In this document: positions 47,093-60,300 of the stretch, one piece after another
Layout of the letters: each line of letters opens with the position of its first letter
How positions within the stretch are numbered: position 1 is the stretch's first letter
Source of the DNA: Zanthoxylum bungeanum
Taxonomy: Eukaryota; Streptophyta; Magnoliopsida; Sapindales; Rutaceae
Assembly (NCBI GenBank): GCA_019454045.1
Contig: SKCR01001886.1
Location: forward strand, 1-64,000
Length of the DNA stretch: 64,000 nucleotides
Direction of reading: 5' to 3'
Position numbers and translations under genes: made by a program
Notes under the pieces: model-generated
Seen by the model: the letters and a program-made list of their open reading frames with translations, nothing else
What the model was told of the DNA's origin: nothing
Databases searched by the model: none

Positions 47093-48356
47093 ACAAATAT
47101 TTGAACAATCAATAAAAACACAACACAAAAGGAAATCCAGAATCAGCCTCTGTTACTCAGCCCCTGATATGATGCTTCAGACCCTGATGAGTTGATTCAG
47201 ACCCTGATGAGCAGAGCGGACCCTGATGAGCAGAGCAGACCTTGATAAGCGGACCCACACGAGCAGACCCTAACGAGTAGAGTCAGACCCTGATGAGCAG
47301 ACCCTGACGAGTAGAGTCAGACCCTGGTGAGCAGACCCTGGTGAGCAGACCCTGAAGAGCGGACCCAGATGAGCGGACCCTGACGAGCGGAGTTACACCC
47401 TGGTGAGCGGACCCTGAAGAGAAAAGTGCTTCAGACCTTGAAATCAGCCCCTGACGATCCAGTAACCAAGTCAGACCCGATCAACCAAATGTAGTCAGAC
47501 CGAAAGCTTCAGTATTCCGAGGCTTGTTGATGTGACAACAATCTCCTTAAAACAAATTCATCCCCTACCGAAGGTGCAGTAGAACGTGAGACGTTTGTTT
47601 CCCAGGATGCAACAGAAACAAACAAGTATGGGCACCACCAAACTTGTTTTCAACCAACCACAAAGTGTGTTCGAACTCTTCCAACAAAAACAAAGAAAAA
47701 AAACCGAGAAAAAAATATTTTTTCTTAAAACGAAAACTGTGTGTTTCTTTTTGTCTTGTGTATTTTCTCTTTCAAAAACGAAAATACTGCCCCCTTTAAA
47801 AAGAAATAAATATGCCAATTAAATCACATTAGTGGGAGACCTTTCATTTGCAGTAACCACCAAGTTAATTAATAGAATTAATTTAACTGTTATGGAACTT
47901 CAAAAGGCTTGGAAAAATAAAGAGACAGACTTGCAAAAATTGGCTGGGCCGGGCCCGCACAATTTGGTCTGGCATTCGTGTACGCAGGACGCGCGGGTGC
48001 ACACGAGTCAGTCCTGATCGGATTTTGATTTGCACCCCCCTGCGCGCGCACGTAGAGAGAGCCTCTATCCTTATAACACTTACCCATCTACATATGAGCA
48101 ATTATATATAAACACAATTTCTCTCTATTAGCTTTCCCATGTGGGACAAACTCATTTCTCCTTATTTTCCAACACCAATGGGTGAACTTTGAGCAACAAT
48201 TTCTCATTCACCCAAGCACCATTTTAAGCATATGAATATACCATTTCGAACTACTCACGGAGGAGTATCCGAATCACTAAAAAACAACCACTAACACGAA
48301 GTGGACCATGCTTAAAATTGTACCTTGAAATGCTTACTTGTGAGCATTTTCCAACA
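47093..48356 (-). repeat. Upper copia LTR, main part
   Basis: Continuation of the copia LTR beyond E, matching 27565-28822. It contains the GACCCTGA.GAGCAGA array and ends ATTTTCCAACA at 48356. The flanking CTTAT (48357-48361) would be the target duplication, but the other end of the array is truncated, so it cannot be confirmed. Confidence 0.88.
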
Positions 48357-48860
48357 CTTATCGGATCGGATCGGATTGGATTTGATCCGATAACTATCGA
48401 ATCGAATCGGATTTATTCGATCCGATTTGATATCTTAACGAATCAGATAAATTTGATTTGATAACAGATCCGAATCTGATAAAGCATCCGATTTGATAAT
48501 GAATCCAATAGTGGATTCGATTTGATAACGGATCCAATTCGATAACGGATCCGATTTGATAAAATTGATTTGAATTTTAAGTTATCCGATCCAATTCGAT
48601 AAAATTGTTATAAATTTACAAATTTTCAAGTCAATTTTTCGAATCGGATTTATTATCAAATCGGATTCTCTATCGGATTCAAATCCGTTATTAAATCGGA
48701 TTCTCTATCGGATTCAGATTTGTTATCAAATCGGATAAAATCCGATTCGATCCGATAGTTATCAAATTTATCCGATTCGATCCGAAATTCGACAAATGAA
48801 CCAGACACGATTTGATCGGATTCAAGACATAAAAGTTTTAATTGGAGAGTTACAAGAGTT
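48357..48860. repeat. ATCGGATCGG-rich self-complementary repeat
   Basis: Dense direct and inverted copies of ATCGGAT/ATCCGAT. The left part (GATCCGATAACTATCGAATC, about 48385) is mirrored on the right (around 48740-48765) as an imperfect inverted repeat. It resembles a MITE, but exact ends and target duplication were not found. Confidence 0.55.
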
Positions 48861-49615
48861 TTAATTGGGGAGTTACAAGAGTTAATGAAAAGAGTTGTTA
48901 CAAATTTTGTTTATATGGAGATGTTGAAACAAAAAAAAACAAAATAAATTATTAGGGAGTTAATATTTTTGTATCATTTCTTTTTATTAATACTTTTGGA
49001 AAATGTTTCTATTTCTTTAATTCTCCAGAGCAATGTTTTCTTTAAATTTCGAAGATCAAAAAACTGACAAACAAATTGATTGCATACGTTGGAGTTTAAA
49101 GAATACGTTAGCGTCTATAATATTCAAGATCAAAAACTGACAAAAATGATTATACACGTTTCAAAAGTTTTCCTATATATATAATGCCTTTTCTTTGTTG
49201 CAAGAAAACACAAAAAGGAAGAAAAAAAAGAGAATTTGGCCTTTTAAGACCACAAATTCAGAGATCCGTTTTTCATTATTTTTCATAAACTTTGCCTTGT
49301 TTCTTAGGCGAGTGTAGAACACAAATTACAAAATGCTTACGGCTACTATTTTCCTTGTGTTTTTGATACCGAGTATAATATCGTGAGTTGGGTGTGAGTA
49401 TATCAATCGGATTTTTTGTGCAAACCGATTGAGATAGAAATTTTCTGGGCTATTTTATCCTAGAGACATCGGAGCCGATCACTGCTAGCACAAATTTCTG
49501 GACAGAGCCGCGAAATATTTTAAAGAGAGCGACCTAATCCGCGACTCAACCCAGTTCCGTTTTTAATTTCCTGGTGAACGGTAATATTATTCTGACTTAC
49601 AATCTGTTTCTACAG
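48861..49615. other. AT-rich DNA upstream of the SCPL fragment
   Basis: No clear gene. The stretch before 49616 ends in a pyrimidine tract and TACAG acceptor that leads into the SCPL fragment. Any earlier SCPL exons would have to lie here and are not recognisable. Confidence 0.45.
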
Positions 49616-50593
49616 CTGGTGAAATTTATGCTGCATTATGTCCCTCAGCTTGCTCTAAAGATCCTCCAATACAACAAGATCTCTCACCAAACATTCATCA
49701 ACTTAAAAGGACTCGCTGTGAGTATTAAACTTGCGTAAGTTTTTTTCAAGTATTTGACAAGGCAAGCTAATGTCCAGATTGGAAATGCATGGATTGACAC
49801 TGAAACTGGGACTAAGGAACCTATGACTTTTACTGGAGACATTCTATCATTTCGGATGACATTAACCATGGAATAGATTCAATTTGCAACTTCACTTTGT
49901 CTCCAAATTTTTCACAAGAATGTATGTCTTACCTTAAACAAGCAGATGATTGTTCGCGTAACATCGACATTTAAATTAAACAAGCAGATGATTGTTCGCG
50001 TAACATCGACATCTATGACATTAAACCCCGATCTGAGTGGATAAAATCCGGTATTGTCCAAGGCTCTTACAAATATTGTTCCCAACCCTGGTCTCCTAAA
50101 TGAGAGGTCAAGACTCAACCCATTGGACCAAGCACTTGGGCATTGTACAGTTATATATTCTAAGCTTCTAACAATCATAAAAAAAAAAAGACCCAAAAAA
50201 AAAAAAAAACAACCTTGTCTTAAAAGTTAAAATCAACTGAGTTCTGAAATTTGCTGTTGGAATAAATCAGGTAGTGGAATTTGATCCATGCTCAAGTACA
50301 TATATATATCCATTCTTACTTGAACACTCCTCAAGTGCAGAAATCACTTCATGCAAATGTTACAGGGATTCAAGGTCCATGGAAGGATTGCAAGTATTAT
50401 ATTTTTTTACAGCTTAATTGGAAATTGAAAAAAAAAAAAAAAGGAAAATACAGATCAAATTTTTGTTAATATTATTTTAATCCTACTTCATTTCAGCAAT
50501 ACTGTGGGAGCATCATTGGAAAGATGGACCATTGACAGTCTTGCCTAGCATTCAAGAGCTGATGGCAAGTGGGATAAGAGTGTACATGTATAG
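49616..50593 (+). pseudogene. SCPL-like: Serine carboxypeptidase-like (SCPL) gene fragment
   Basis: Plant SCPL proteins are S10-family hydrolases or acyltransferases that act in vacuoles or the secretory system. Four exon remnants are visible. 49616-49717 has HYVPQLALKILQYNK and FINLKGLA. 49778 to about 50110 has IGNAWIDTETG, then after a frame shift IISDDINHGID and LKQADDC. About 50270-50393 has FDPCSS, then after a shift LNTPQVQKSLHANVTG and WKDC. 50497-50593 has WKDGPLTVLPSIQELMASGI. Introns keep GT-AG borders (GTGAGT at 49718, TCCAG at 49777). Breaks: the nucleophile motif GESYAG reads GEIYA followed by a 2-base loss, so the catalytic Ser is absent; a tandem duplication of about 41 bp at 49934-50014 adds a stop; two further shifts occur. 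The fragment lacks 5' exons and the 3' exons with the catalytic Asp and His. Element D starts 23 bp after the last exon. Confidence 0.85.
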
Positions 50594-50615
50594 GTAAGTG
50601 GCGTCAATATGTTAC

Positions 50616-53600
50616 TGTTAGAGACATATTCGCAAGATGGATTTTGATGATACAATATTAGAAGTCTTCAACGCGCATTAGCGGACATTATAAAAATATG
50701 TCGAAGCAAAGAGCAATGGATGTGAAGACTCAAGCTTAATTGAATAATATCTTATGTGGTCTTAGCTTCAGACTCTATTTGTAAAGTGAGTTGTTAAGTT
50801 AAATCTCTAAGCTCATAAGACTCATATGCACATTCATTTAGATACATTAGGGTCATGTGAAAAATGCTTTCAACTTTCATATTTTACATTTTCTGCACTG
50901 AGACCGACATATCGGTCCCCTACACCGGCATACCGGTGACCTTGCTATGCCTTGGGCATATTTGCATGCTCTTTGGAACCAGACTACTTCATACCGGTCT
51001 CCCATACTGGTCAGCTGGGTTTGCACAGCCACTGGAATAGGGACGGTCCATACCGGTCCCCATATCGGTGAGCCAACCGGCATACCAGCCTCTATACGAG
51101 TTAATAATCCGGTATTGCGCTTTAATCTTCAACGGTAATATAGTAGTTATGCTTTGACAGACTGGAATAACAGTCGCAGACATGGAGCATGGGCAGATTT
51201 ACACCTCCTCTATAAATTGAACCCCAAATCCGTTTTTGCGTAGTTCTTCAACCTTCATATAATTTTCTCTAAGGCAAAAAAAAGAGTTTTACAAAACCTT
51301 CATCATCATATATACTCTCATAATCAAAGCTCACTACATATATCTTCATATCATTTAGTGAGCTTAGAACACTTGGGTTAACAACTGACAACTTTAATTT
51401 TCTTATCTTTTGTGAGTGTCCAAGTGTGTTGTACTTTAATCTTCCTATCTAATACACTATTGATTGGGAAATCCCTTTGTGAGTGAGTATACTCAAAATG
51501 ATATTTTGTAAAAGGTTTGTAAGTGAACCTAGGAACAAAACTCATTGTAAAGGTTTAAGAGTTAGCCATTAGAAAACTCTTGTGTAAAAGTTTGGAGTGT
51601 TGCCAGTGATCCACGTAAAACTCGGTGTAAGTTGTGAATTCAACTTAGTGGAAATCTTCAATCGTGGATTAGGAGAATGAACGTAGGCAAAGAGTTGGTC
51701 GAACCACTATAAATCACTGGTGTTAATTTCTCTATCCCTTAACTTTAATTATTACAAGTTTATTTTAGTATTTGCATATTAATTAGTAACTTGCGTATTG
51801 GTGATATATTGTGAATGAGAAATTGATTGATAAGCTTAATTAGTAAAGGTACTAACATAGTAGCATAAAATCGAAAAGATTTATATTTTCGCAATATTAG
51901 ACCATTACCCAATTCACCCCCTCTTGGGTGACTGGCATAAACACACACGTATAACGCAAGCGCACGTATCGTTCAAGTAGTATAAAAATATCGATCCCAC
52001 GAGGACTTAATATCTAATCTATTAATTTTATGAGGTCAAATGATTACTAGTATCTAACAGGTTGATGATTGATTTGAAATGGTGACGATTCTAAATTTAA
52101 AAGCAAGTAAATAAATTTGTCGAAAATAGGTTTTAAGAAAATTCAATATTAAAAACTATCTAGAGTTGTGATTTCTTCCAATATCATTTTAAAGATGAAG
52201 TGGTTATCTTAAAATTGGGTAATATATTGATTTATTAACCTGGAACACTAAATTATGTGTAAGCCTCTGTCGATGGTCAGACACAAATACCCAATTTAAC
52301 CCAATTGAACCATATGTCTATGTCAATCAAATTATCTGGATTCATTAAGTTTAAGTTCCAATTATGGCTACCCCCGCCCGACAAGTATATTCCTATCCTG
52401 TAAGGAAATCTATTAAAGGGTTATCTATCCTCAAGGAAGATCGTGGGCTATTGAGTCTAAGGCTGAAACCTAAAATCCCTATGTCTAGTTCATTTTAGAT
52501 TTACCAGATCAATTTTATTAATGGCCAGTTAATGAAAAAGAATTAAGATTAAGACTCAATAAATAAATCTTTATATTACCCAAGCTATAATCTAACCCCT
52601 TATAAAACGGTGATATTAAAAGTCATCACAACCCCAGATAACTAATTTAGTTACAACACATAACTAGGGCTAGTAAAAACTTGAAAATAAAAGACATAAA
52701 GTAAAAATGCGGTAATGTATATACTGAAAAGTAAATTACAATAAAATAAAATGCTAAGGTAAAAGGAATTACTTTTACTACTACTAATTTAGATATCTCC
52801 CATAAAATAATATATAAACTTGTGATTTTTTTCCAACAGCCATATAGGCGGTAACCTGATTAAGTCAAATTAAGTCAAACCAGCCATAAAGGCGGAACCA
52901 AAATTAAATTACCAACCGACCAATCTGGCGGTATCCTTCATTAGTCAGGTTTAAACCAGATTAAAATGAATTACCAACCGACCACTCTGGCGGTATCCTT
53001 TTTTAGTCAATATTTTAAATAGTGAATATATTATTTTTAAGGGAGATTAATCTAAATAGTAACAGTAAAAGAATTACCTTTCACCATAGCTGGGGAAGTT
53101 ACCTCCTCCTCATGTAAAGAGTAAAAACTGTAAAAAGTAAAAAACAAGTAAATTACTATTATTACAAAACGTAATTAAAATTAATTACAAAACTAAAAAA
53201 CTAAAAAACTAAAAATTAAAAGAAAGTAGAGAGATAAACTCTCTCTTTAGATAGAATATAAGAGAGAGAGTGGTGCAATGAATTCTGAAATCTCGAGCTC
53301 AATTTATAGGCCTCGGTAGGCTTCCAGCGTCGCGACGCCAGGGCCTTCAGCTCGCTACGCCAGCTTTTGTCGACATGGCACGCTCTCGTTCGTCTGTTTG
53401 AAGATTCTGGATAAGCTGATAAGGTGACACGTGGCGAGGTGGTTAGGCTTCAATTATTATGACACGTGGCGGCTTCTGATTGGTCGATGAGATTCTTATC
53501 CGCCACATGTCAGATAAGGATTATATACTCAATGATTGATGCTGACGTGGCGGTGACATGGCGACGACTTGGCGATACGTGGGAAAGAGACTGTCGGCAC

Positions 53601-54148
53601 CGTAGGATTGCGACACGTGGCACTTCCTGATTGGCTGATGATGATGTGGCACGACACGTGGCAATGTTGACTTGTTGACTTGTTGACGTGGCTGATGACA
53701 TGGAGACACGTAGGATGCCACGTGGCACACGTGGCGATGATGACTGTCGGCACTGTAGGATGCTAACACGTGGCATGGCGCATGTTAGCAGATCGGCTGT
53801 GATGTTGACACGTGGCACGGCGCACGTTAGCAAAGTCAAACTTTTCTCAGATTCTGATTTGTGGACCCGGCGCAAGTTAGCACTATTCGGCGCACGTTAG
53901 GCGTCGCGACGCGGAAATTTACCAAAATGCCATTTTCGTCCAATTTTCACTATTTTGGCCCAAATCACCTCCAGAATGTCCTGAAACTTTATTTATCTAC
54001 AAAATAACACAAAACACATCAAAATATTCACAAAACTCAAGAAACTATACAAAATATTAGGTTAAATGAGTGGGAAATAGTGATAGATTTACCACTCATC
54101 ATTGGGTATATAGAGTTGTTTGTTTGTGTGCGCTTGTAGGAAATTTCA
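50616..54148 (+). repeat. 5' LTR of D (split by solo LTR C)
   Basis: Starts TGTTAGAGAC and ends AAATTTCA just before the primer site. It contains a cluster of TACCGGT/TATCGGT motifs (50900-51080). The empty site at the C insertion can be rebuilt from the flanks, because TTGGG is present on both sides. Confidence 0.85.
51929..54101 (-). mobile_element. Solo LTR, copy C of the TGATGAGTGG family
   Basis: A 2,173-bp LTR in minus orientation, reading TGACTGGCATAAACAC at the low end and CCACTCATCA at the high end. It is flanked by the perfect 5-bp duplication TTGGG (51924-51928 and 54102-54106). It carries the CACGTG array (about 53435-53820), a TATAAATT-like box near 53302 (minus) and the TGGCGGTA repeats (52840-53000). 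No internal region remains. Confidence 0.92.
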
Positions 54149-54150
54149 TT

Positions 54151-54162
54151 TGGTATTAGAGC
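54151..54162 (+). other. Primer-binding site of D
   Basis: TGGTATTAGAGC differs in one base from TGGTATCAGAGC, the initiator-Met tRNA primer site used by most plant copia elements. It lies 3 bp after the LTR end. Confidence 0.75.
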
Positions 54163-54203
54163 GAGGTATTCTCAAAAAATACATAACCATCCGAGAATCG
54201 ATT

Positions 54204-54666
54204 ATGGCCTCTACAAGCTACACAAAATACTTCGCTGAATGAGCATTCACCGATAGACCGTCATTTTTATGACGGAACGAACTTCAAACTTTGAAAAATA
54301 AGGATGCTCGCATTTTTACTCGGCTACGATATTAGTGGATATAAAGAGATCACGGGAGGGCGAAAAACTTTGGTAAATTCTAATGCACTTAAAGTTTTAT
54401 GTGAAACATTAGATAAAATCATAATTGATAGGATTCCCAAATTTACAAATGCATATGAATTATGAAAATCCTTAGAATTGATATATGATAAAAATGGTGA
54501 ATTAAATGAATGCAATATTGATTCTAACTTATCAAATGATGAAACTTGTAATTTAACATTCATGGCTATTGAAAATCCTAAAGGGGAATCGGAAAATGAA
54601 AGCATTGATGTTTCTAAAAATGATATTTCCGATTGTGATGAAATTCTTAACATGTTGAATGAATGA
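54204..54666 (+). pseudogene. Copia gag remnant of D
   Basis: From ATG 54204 the translation shows a stop after about 12 codons, then DRPSF and, after a frame shift, YDGTNFKLWKNKM, the usual start of copia gag. The segment 54478-54666 is an acidic Asn/Asp/Ser-rich linker (SNDETCNLTFMAI), usually found near the zinc-knuckle end of gag in this lineage. The middle of gag and all of pol are missing. Confidence 0.75.
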
Positions 54667-54730
54667 TGCTCTTAGAAAGAAATGTAATTTGATTAAGGAA
54701 AAACATACATTACATCAACATGAACATGCA

Positions 54731-54877
54731 TCATTAGCGGACATTACAAAAAGATGTCAAAGCAATTGGTGGTGAAGAGTAATGGATGTGAGGACTCAAG
54801 CGTTATTGAAGTATATCTTATGTGGTCTTAATTTAGGGTTCTCTTTGTAAAATGAGTGTTAATTTAAGTCTCTAAAC
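54731..54877 (+). repeat. 3' LTR of D, left part
   Basis: Matches the 5' LTR from about 50675 (CATTAGCGGACATTA onwards). It ends at TAAAC, where F enters. The LTR resumes at 63100. Confidence 0.85.
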
Positions 54878-57319
54878 TGTTGGGGTTTTAAGGGGGAATA
54901 TCGGTAACGCGGCGGAATCGCGGAAAATCAAATATTTTCCGATTTCAAAATTTTTTTTATCGGATCAATTAAATAAACTTATTTATTTAATTATCCAATT
55001 ATCAAATTCTGAAAAATTACACAAGAGATCAAATTTCTTAGTAATTACCGAATTGCCCCAACTTTGTAAATTGATTATTTTAGCCCAAAAATTATCAAAT
55101 ATAATTTTGGATGATTCTAAATCATTTCTAAAATATTTTTCAACACAACTAATGCATCAAAATCAGATTTCACACAAATCCCCAATTTTTGAGTAATTGC
55201 TGTGAGCACCCCAAATTTTCAAGTAATTGCATTTTGGTCCCTTTTGTTCAAAACATGCCAAGATCAAATCCAATCAACCCAAAAATTTACATGCATCATA
55301 TTAATACCATAATACATCATATATATGAAAATCCCCAAATTTGGAGTGGGTTATGAACCCTAATTTTTCAATTTCATCAAATTGTCCAATTTCACTAAAT
55401 TTACAAAATCCAACACTTTAATCCATTCAATACTACACCAATCTAGCCTCACCACTTTGAAACAAATCTAGAACAATTCTAGGTCACCTAGGAGTGGCTT
55501 ACTAACTCTATAATGGCAACTTTGATTTTCAAAGAATCAAAAGTAAGCTTTAAAACAAGTTTAAGCTCACTTACATGCATCAATCTTTCACACAAGTTCT
55601 CAACCAAATAAACACAAACTATAATAGAAGAAAGAACATCAAAGCAACACAAAATGATGTCAAGCATGTTAGAAATAATTTCCATGTTGAAAGCTTTAAA
55701 GAAAGACTTACAAAATCTAAGTTTTCAAGCCTTTTCTCCTTTGGCCTTCAAGCTTTTCTCTCAACTTTCTTTTATGTTTATTTTGTGTATTTGAACTTCT
55801 TAAACCATAAAAATGAAACAAAACAATATATATATCCTCCAAAATGAGCCTTGGCCGAAATTTAGGGAGAAATAAATAAAATATCTAGATATTTTGCTTT
55901 TGTTTCATTTAAAGGTTTATCAACTTGTTTTGCTTTTATCATTACACTTTAATGATTCCAAACAAGTCAACAATGGCAACTTAAAAAATATAACACTTAT
56001 ATTTAATAAGGTCATGGCCGAAAATTACAAAAGAAAAATGAAATAGATATTTTCATTTTAAACAATTTAATCAAATATCTAAAGAAGTCAAAACCATTTT
56101 GACAACATTTTCCTTTAAGTATAAAGTCAATAATTTACACTTATAATGTCAAATACCTTTATTTGACAATTTATTAATGTGTATTTAATAATATCATATA
56201 TTAAATACAAATACACATTAATTAGGAAATGACGGTTTGGCCCGTTTGCATGTATTTTTCGTTTAACGTTTAAACGATTTATAAATAATCATCATTATTC
56301 ATAAAAGTTGCCATAGTGCTCTACGAGTATATTTCATTAGTGAAACTCTCTAGATTCAGGTATATCCGTCACAAAATCCAATTTTGTGTCCATAATTTAC
56401 CCACCCGTAATTTATGACGACCACAGATAAACTAGCTGAATCATACAGGTCGAGGTCATTGCATACGTATAATCCCTCCATCACAGGTATCCGGATAATC
56501 CCAAATATATAGATGTAAACGTCAAATCTCTATAGGTATTATCCCATCGACGATTCTATTAGCAATCTATAAATAATATTCGAAACTCATTTCCGATGTA
56601 TAGTATGGCCATAGATTTAACTGATTGCTAATCACATATGGACTACCTATGCTCTGTACACAGAACTGACGGATCCTATCTTGACACACACAGGATATCC
56701 TGAGGATCAGTCCACACCCAACGAACAGGCGGAGGTCTGATCTAAATAGATTGGTGACGTGACTGCCATCTAAGTATGAAGGATGTCCCATACATCCACA
56801 ATGGTGTCTCAAGTCGAAGGACCATTATGTTACTCAACCCGAGAAGATTCTTATTAACGTTGGTGTTTCGGTGAGTCGTTCAGTGTTTATCCACTATAAA
56901 CACCTACACGTCTATATGAGTCTTCCAAGACTCATGGTTCATTGGGATAAATTATCGGACCAAGTCTCGATATACGATATTTACCGGTCTCAGCCGATTT
57001 GACTAACTGACCCGTGTTAGTAAATCTTGACCAGGAACAATATTTGATAATATACATTTAGCAGTGACACTTCCCAATGTCAGTTACAAACTAGTTTTGT
57101 AACTGTGTACTGAATTATATATTATCGGGCCTTTATCTAATATATACATATCACTAAACCACATTTAGTTTCAATCTAATAGTAATTAGATTGAATACGT
57201 ATATAAAAGCAAGAGGTGTAACCACTAAGAAAGTAATATCATGGAAAAATGAGATGTTCGTATTCATGAATCAGACATAAATACGGTCCGGATTGGCGCT
57301 CTGAGCACCAACCCCAACA
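54878..57319 (-). repeat. F lower (3') LTR
   Basis: Near-identical to 60485-63099 over most of its length. It lacks a block of about 165 bp present at 61755-61915 and a short block near 62628. A frame at 55488-55685 recurs in the other LTR but shows no domain. Confidence 0.9.
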
Positions 57320-60300
57320 ATTTCTCCCACTTGCTCTAGTGCCAATCCACGGTATCATATACGCATCTCAATGTGTATCGTCTACTCATGGCTCTCAAAA
57401 GCTCACCTAGCACTTAAGAGGTAGGCAATAAGAAGTAGGTCCGCTATAACTTATTGAGTTTGTCAAACAAACTCCATCGTTTCCCATAGTCAGCATCATT
57501 CATATTATGTAGAATCTAAATCATACATTAATATGACTCTGATGCTACATCAGTATTGTGCTACAACTTCTGAGTTGTACAGGTATTGAGGGATCAAATC
57601 CAAAATACTATGCAGACAACCGAAAACACAACACCAATCCAAAACTTTTAATTTATAAGGTCACTATGCAACTTCATAAGTCAATACTTCATAAGTTGCA
57701 TCTAATTCCACTCACAAAGTAGAATCCTCTGTGACACTCCCACTGCATCTATTGAGACTCTTAATGACGAAGACTGTCTAATGTCATAATTAGACTCAAA
57801 ACTAATATGACCCAAACGGTTGCAGACTAAATGCTCCATGAATAAGAAACTCGTTCTTAATATCTCAAAGATCACAAAGAACATGTTTCAAGATCCATCC
57901 AATGGTCTATAGGGTATCAAAAGTAACTCGTAACAATTACGATTAAATCGATATCTTTAATCGCACATAATAAAGTATTCATTATGTCATCATAAAATGA
58001 TACATAAAATTGATTAGACATTCTAATCAATATTTCTTTCGAAAAAGGAATCATCATTTACGAAAGATGAATACTATATACAAGACACACATTAACTGTC
58101 AAACAGTTATACTAAATGTCATACAGATAGCCTTGTTGTGTCTTTTATTAGATCATATCTAATGCACGACTAATAAGAGTATCTCACAAGTCTCTTAGTC
58201 TTATATCTTATATATAAAATTTTATATCGTATATAACAAAGACTACTCTCACTGCTTTCACGGAGTAAAGAAGACTTAGGTAAATCTTTTACCTCATAAA
58301 CATCTCATTATCACCATAATAATGATAATGTCGTTAGGATATATAACACTAGAAAGTAATTTGTACCCTCCCACTAACCCTTCAATCACATATGTATTCT
58401 CTACACTTTGACAAGATCATACAATCTGACTGATATCAAAAATAGAGAACACGGATTTCCGGAAGACTTATCCGAGTCTACAATAGGCTCTATAAGCTAG
58501 CAATAAGCTTATAGAGCCTATTGTAGACTCGGATAAGTCTTAGAACTAATTGCTTTAATTCATATGTTTGATCGTATCAAAGATCTTTGAACAGTTCAAA
58601 GACATGTAATGAATTTGAAGGATAGAGTTCTAAAAAAACTTTAGATTGAATATCTTTGAGCCAGTCAAAAATGCTCAATCTGCATTTCATCAAAACAGAT
58701 TGAAAGTTCTTGATACTTTCAAGAAGTTCAATATGTGTTCCTTCAGAAAAACGTAAATAAGTTATGACAATTCATAAACTAAGTTACGAAGTAAAGAAAA
58801 CTACATTAAGCAATTACAATTCATTAAACTACATACATCTTATGTATCAGTTAAATAAATATGTTGGTCCAATGACAATCATTGGTTAAACGAGATCTTA
58901 ATCACATTCCTGAATACAATATTCATTAAATGGATAAGGATGTGTGGTGTGATCTCGTATCAAACCATCATTTACCATACAGAATAAGCATCTAATGCTT
59001 AAGTGATTAAACTCATAAAACACCGTTCTAAATTATTTACTTTCACCGAATAATTTTTCTTAATGTTTATCTTTACGTCAATGACACTACTAGTTATATT
59101 TAAAATATATAACAATTATATATAAAGAACAAGTAACTATCCAATAGTCGCAAGTTCCGATATCAAATATCAAAACAATCGTTAATTAATATCTTAAATA
59201 ACTAGACGGGAGATCTGGTATCCAATACGTATAGTTGTAGTATTGTGAAAATTGATATTTTCTATACACAACTATACACATCTCATTTCTTTAGCTTTAC
59301 TATTTGCCTTCAACTATTCACAACAATTGCAAATAATTGATTAGCAAATTGTGTCAAACACATTGCCTCTAAAGGTCACTAAAGCTAAGAAACGCCATTA
59401 CTAGATATACAAATACCTAATGGGGCTTTCTTAATGCCAGTCAAGAATCTCGAGACATGAACTAATTCAGGTCAATTCTTACTGTATAAGAAACTATTCT
59501 CTCTAAAGTATTATATCCTTAAAGGGATATCTATCTAGATGATCTATCATGACTTAGAAACTAAGTCACTAACTATCGTGATTTTACAAGAAAATCGGAA
59601 CAACAGTTCCTGATGGTTTAGACCAATCTAATAATATCCTAGTCTAATTGTATCTAGAACCTATTCTAGAATAACTGCAACCAAGAGTCAAGTCAGATAA
59701 CATATCAAAATATGTGTGCAGTGAATAAAAGTTCAATTCTATATAAACAATAGAATAAGGAAACAAACAAGCGACGATTTCCATAATAATACACACTACC
59801 TAAGTTATGGAATTTTTTAAACTTAGCAGTGCCTCCCATTATTTTACGTAATACCGTAATCCCCAACGGAAAAATGAGAATTCAATAATTAAATCGAATT
59901 CCATAATGGGAAGTGGACCCCATGAATATATTTCGACTCACAGCAGAGGCACGGTCTCGCCTACGTATATTCACAGGTAGACAACTCATTATCAATCACA
60001 CTCGTTGTGACTCATGGGTTTCCGGTCCTGGCCGTTTCTCGTTGTCACTGCTAGGGCAGGTCCACAAGGAGACGTACCAAGATTAAACTCTTCAATGATA
60101 AACTCAAGCTACTTGCGTAATCCTGACAGCTACGGCGCGTTCAGGATTCCGCTTTCGCTCGAATTTATCTAGTATCTGATATACATCCGGCATAAATAAA
60201 TCTCTATCGGCTACACCCTCACAGCAGAGGAACAGTCTCGGATGTAGTCACAAAAAAATATTCATAAATCGTATTGACAAGACGGACCAAGAAATAAGTA

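Larger units (their letters stand above)
24304..48356 (-). mobile_element. Tandem Ty1/copia array sharing a middle LTR (interrupted by E)
   Basis: On the minus strand the order is: upper LTR (48356 down to 47093, then 33560 down to about 33541), internal region 2 (to 28823), middle LTR (28822 to about 27541), internal region 1 (27540 to 24304, truncated in RT). The two internal regions are near-identical copies. The middle LTR acts as 3' LTR of unit 2 and 5' LTR of unit 1, as expected after unequal or inter-element recombination. LTRs start TGTTGGAAAAT in minus orientation. No TGGTATCAGAGC primer site is visible after the LTRs. Element E (33561-47092) splits the upper LTR. Confidence 0.85.

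Noticed and set aside
36106..54101. B and C as the two LTRs of one 18-kb element
   Set aside because: C has TTGGG on both sides, so it is a complete solo LTR insertion inside D. B's internal region leads into E, not toward C.
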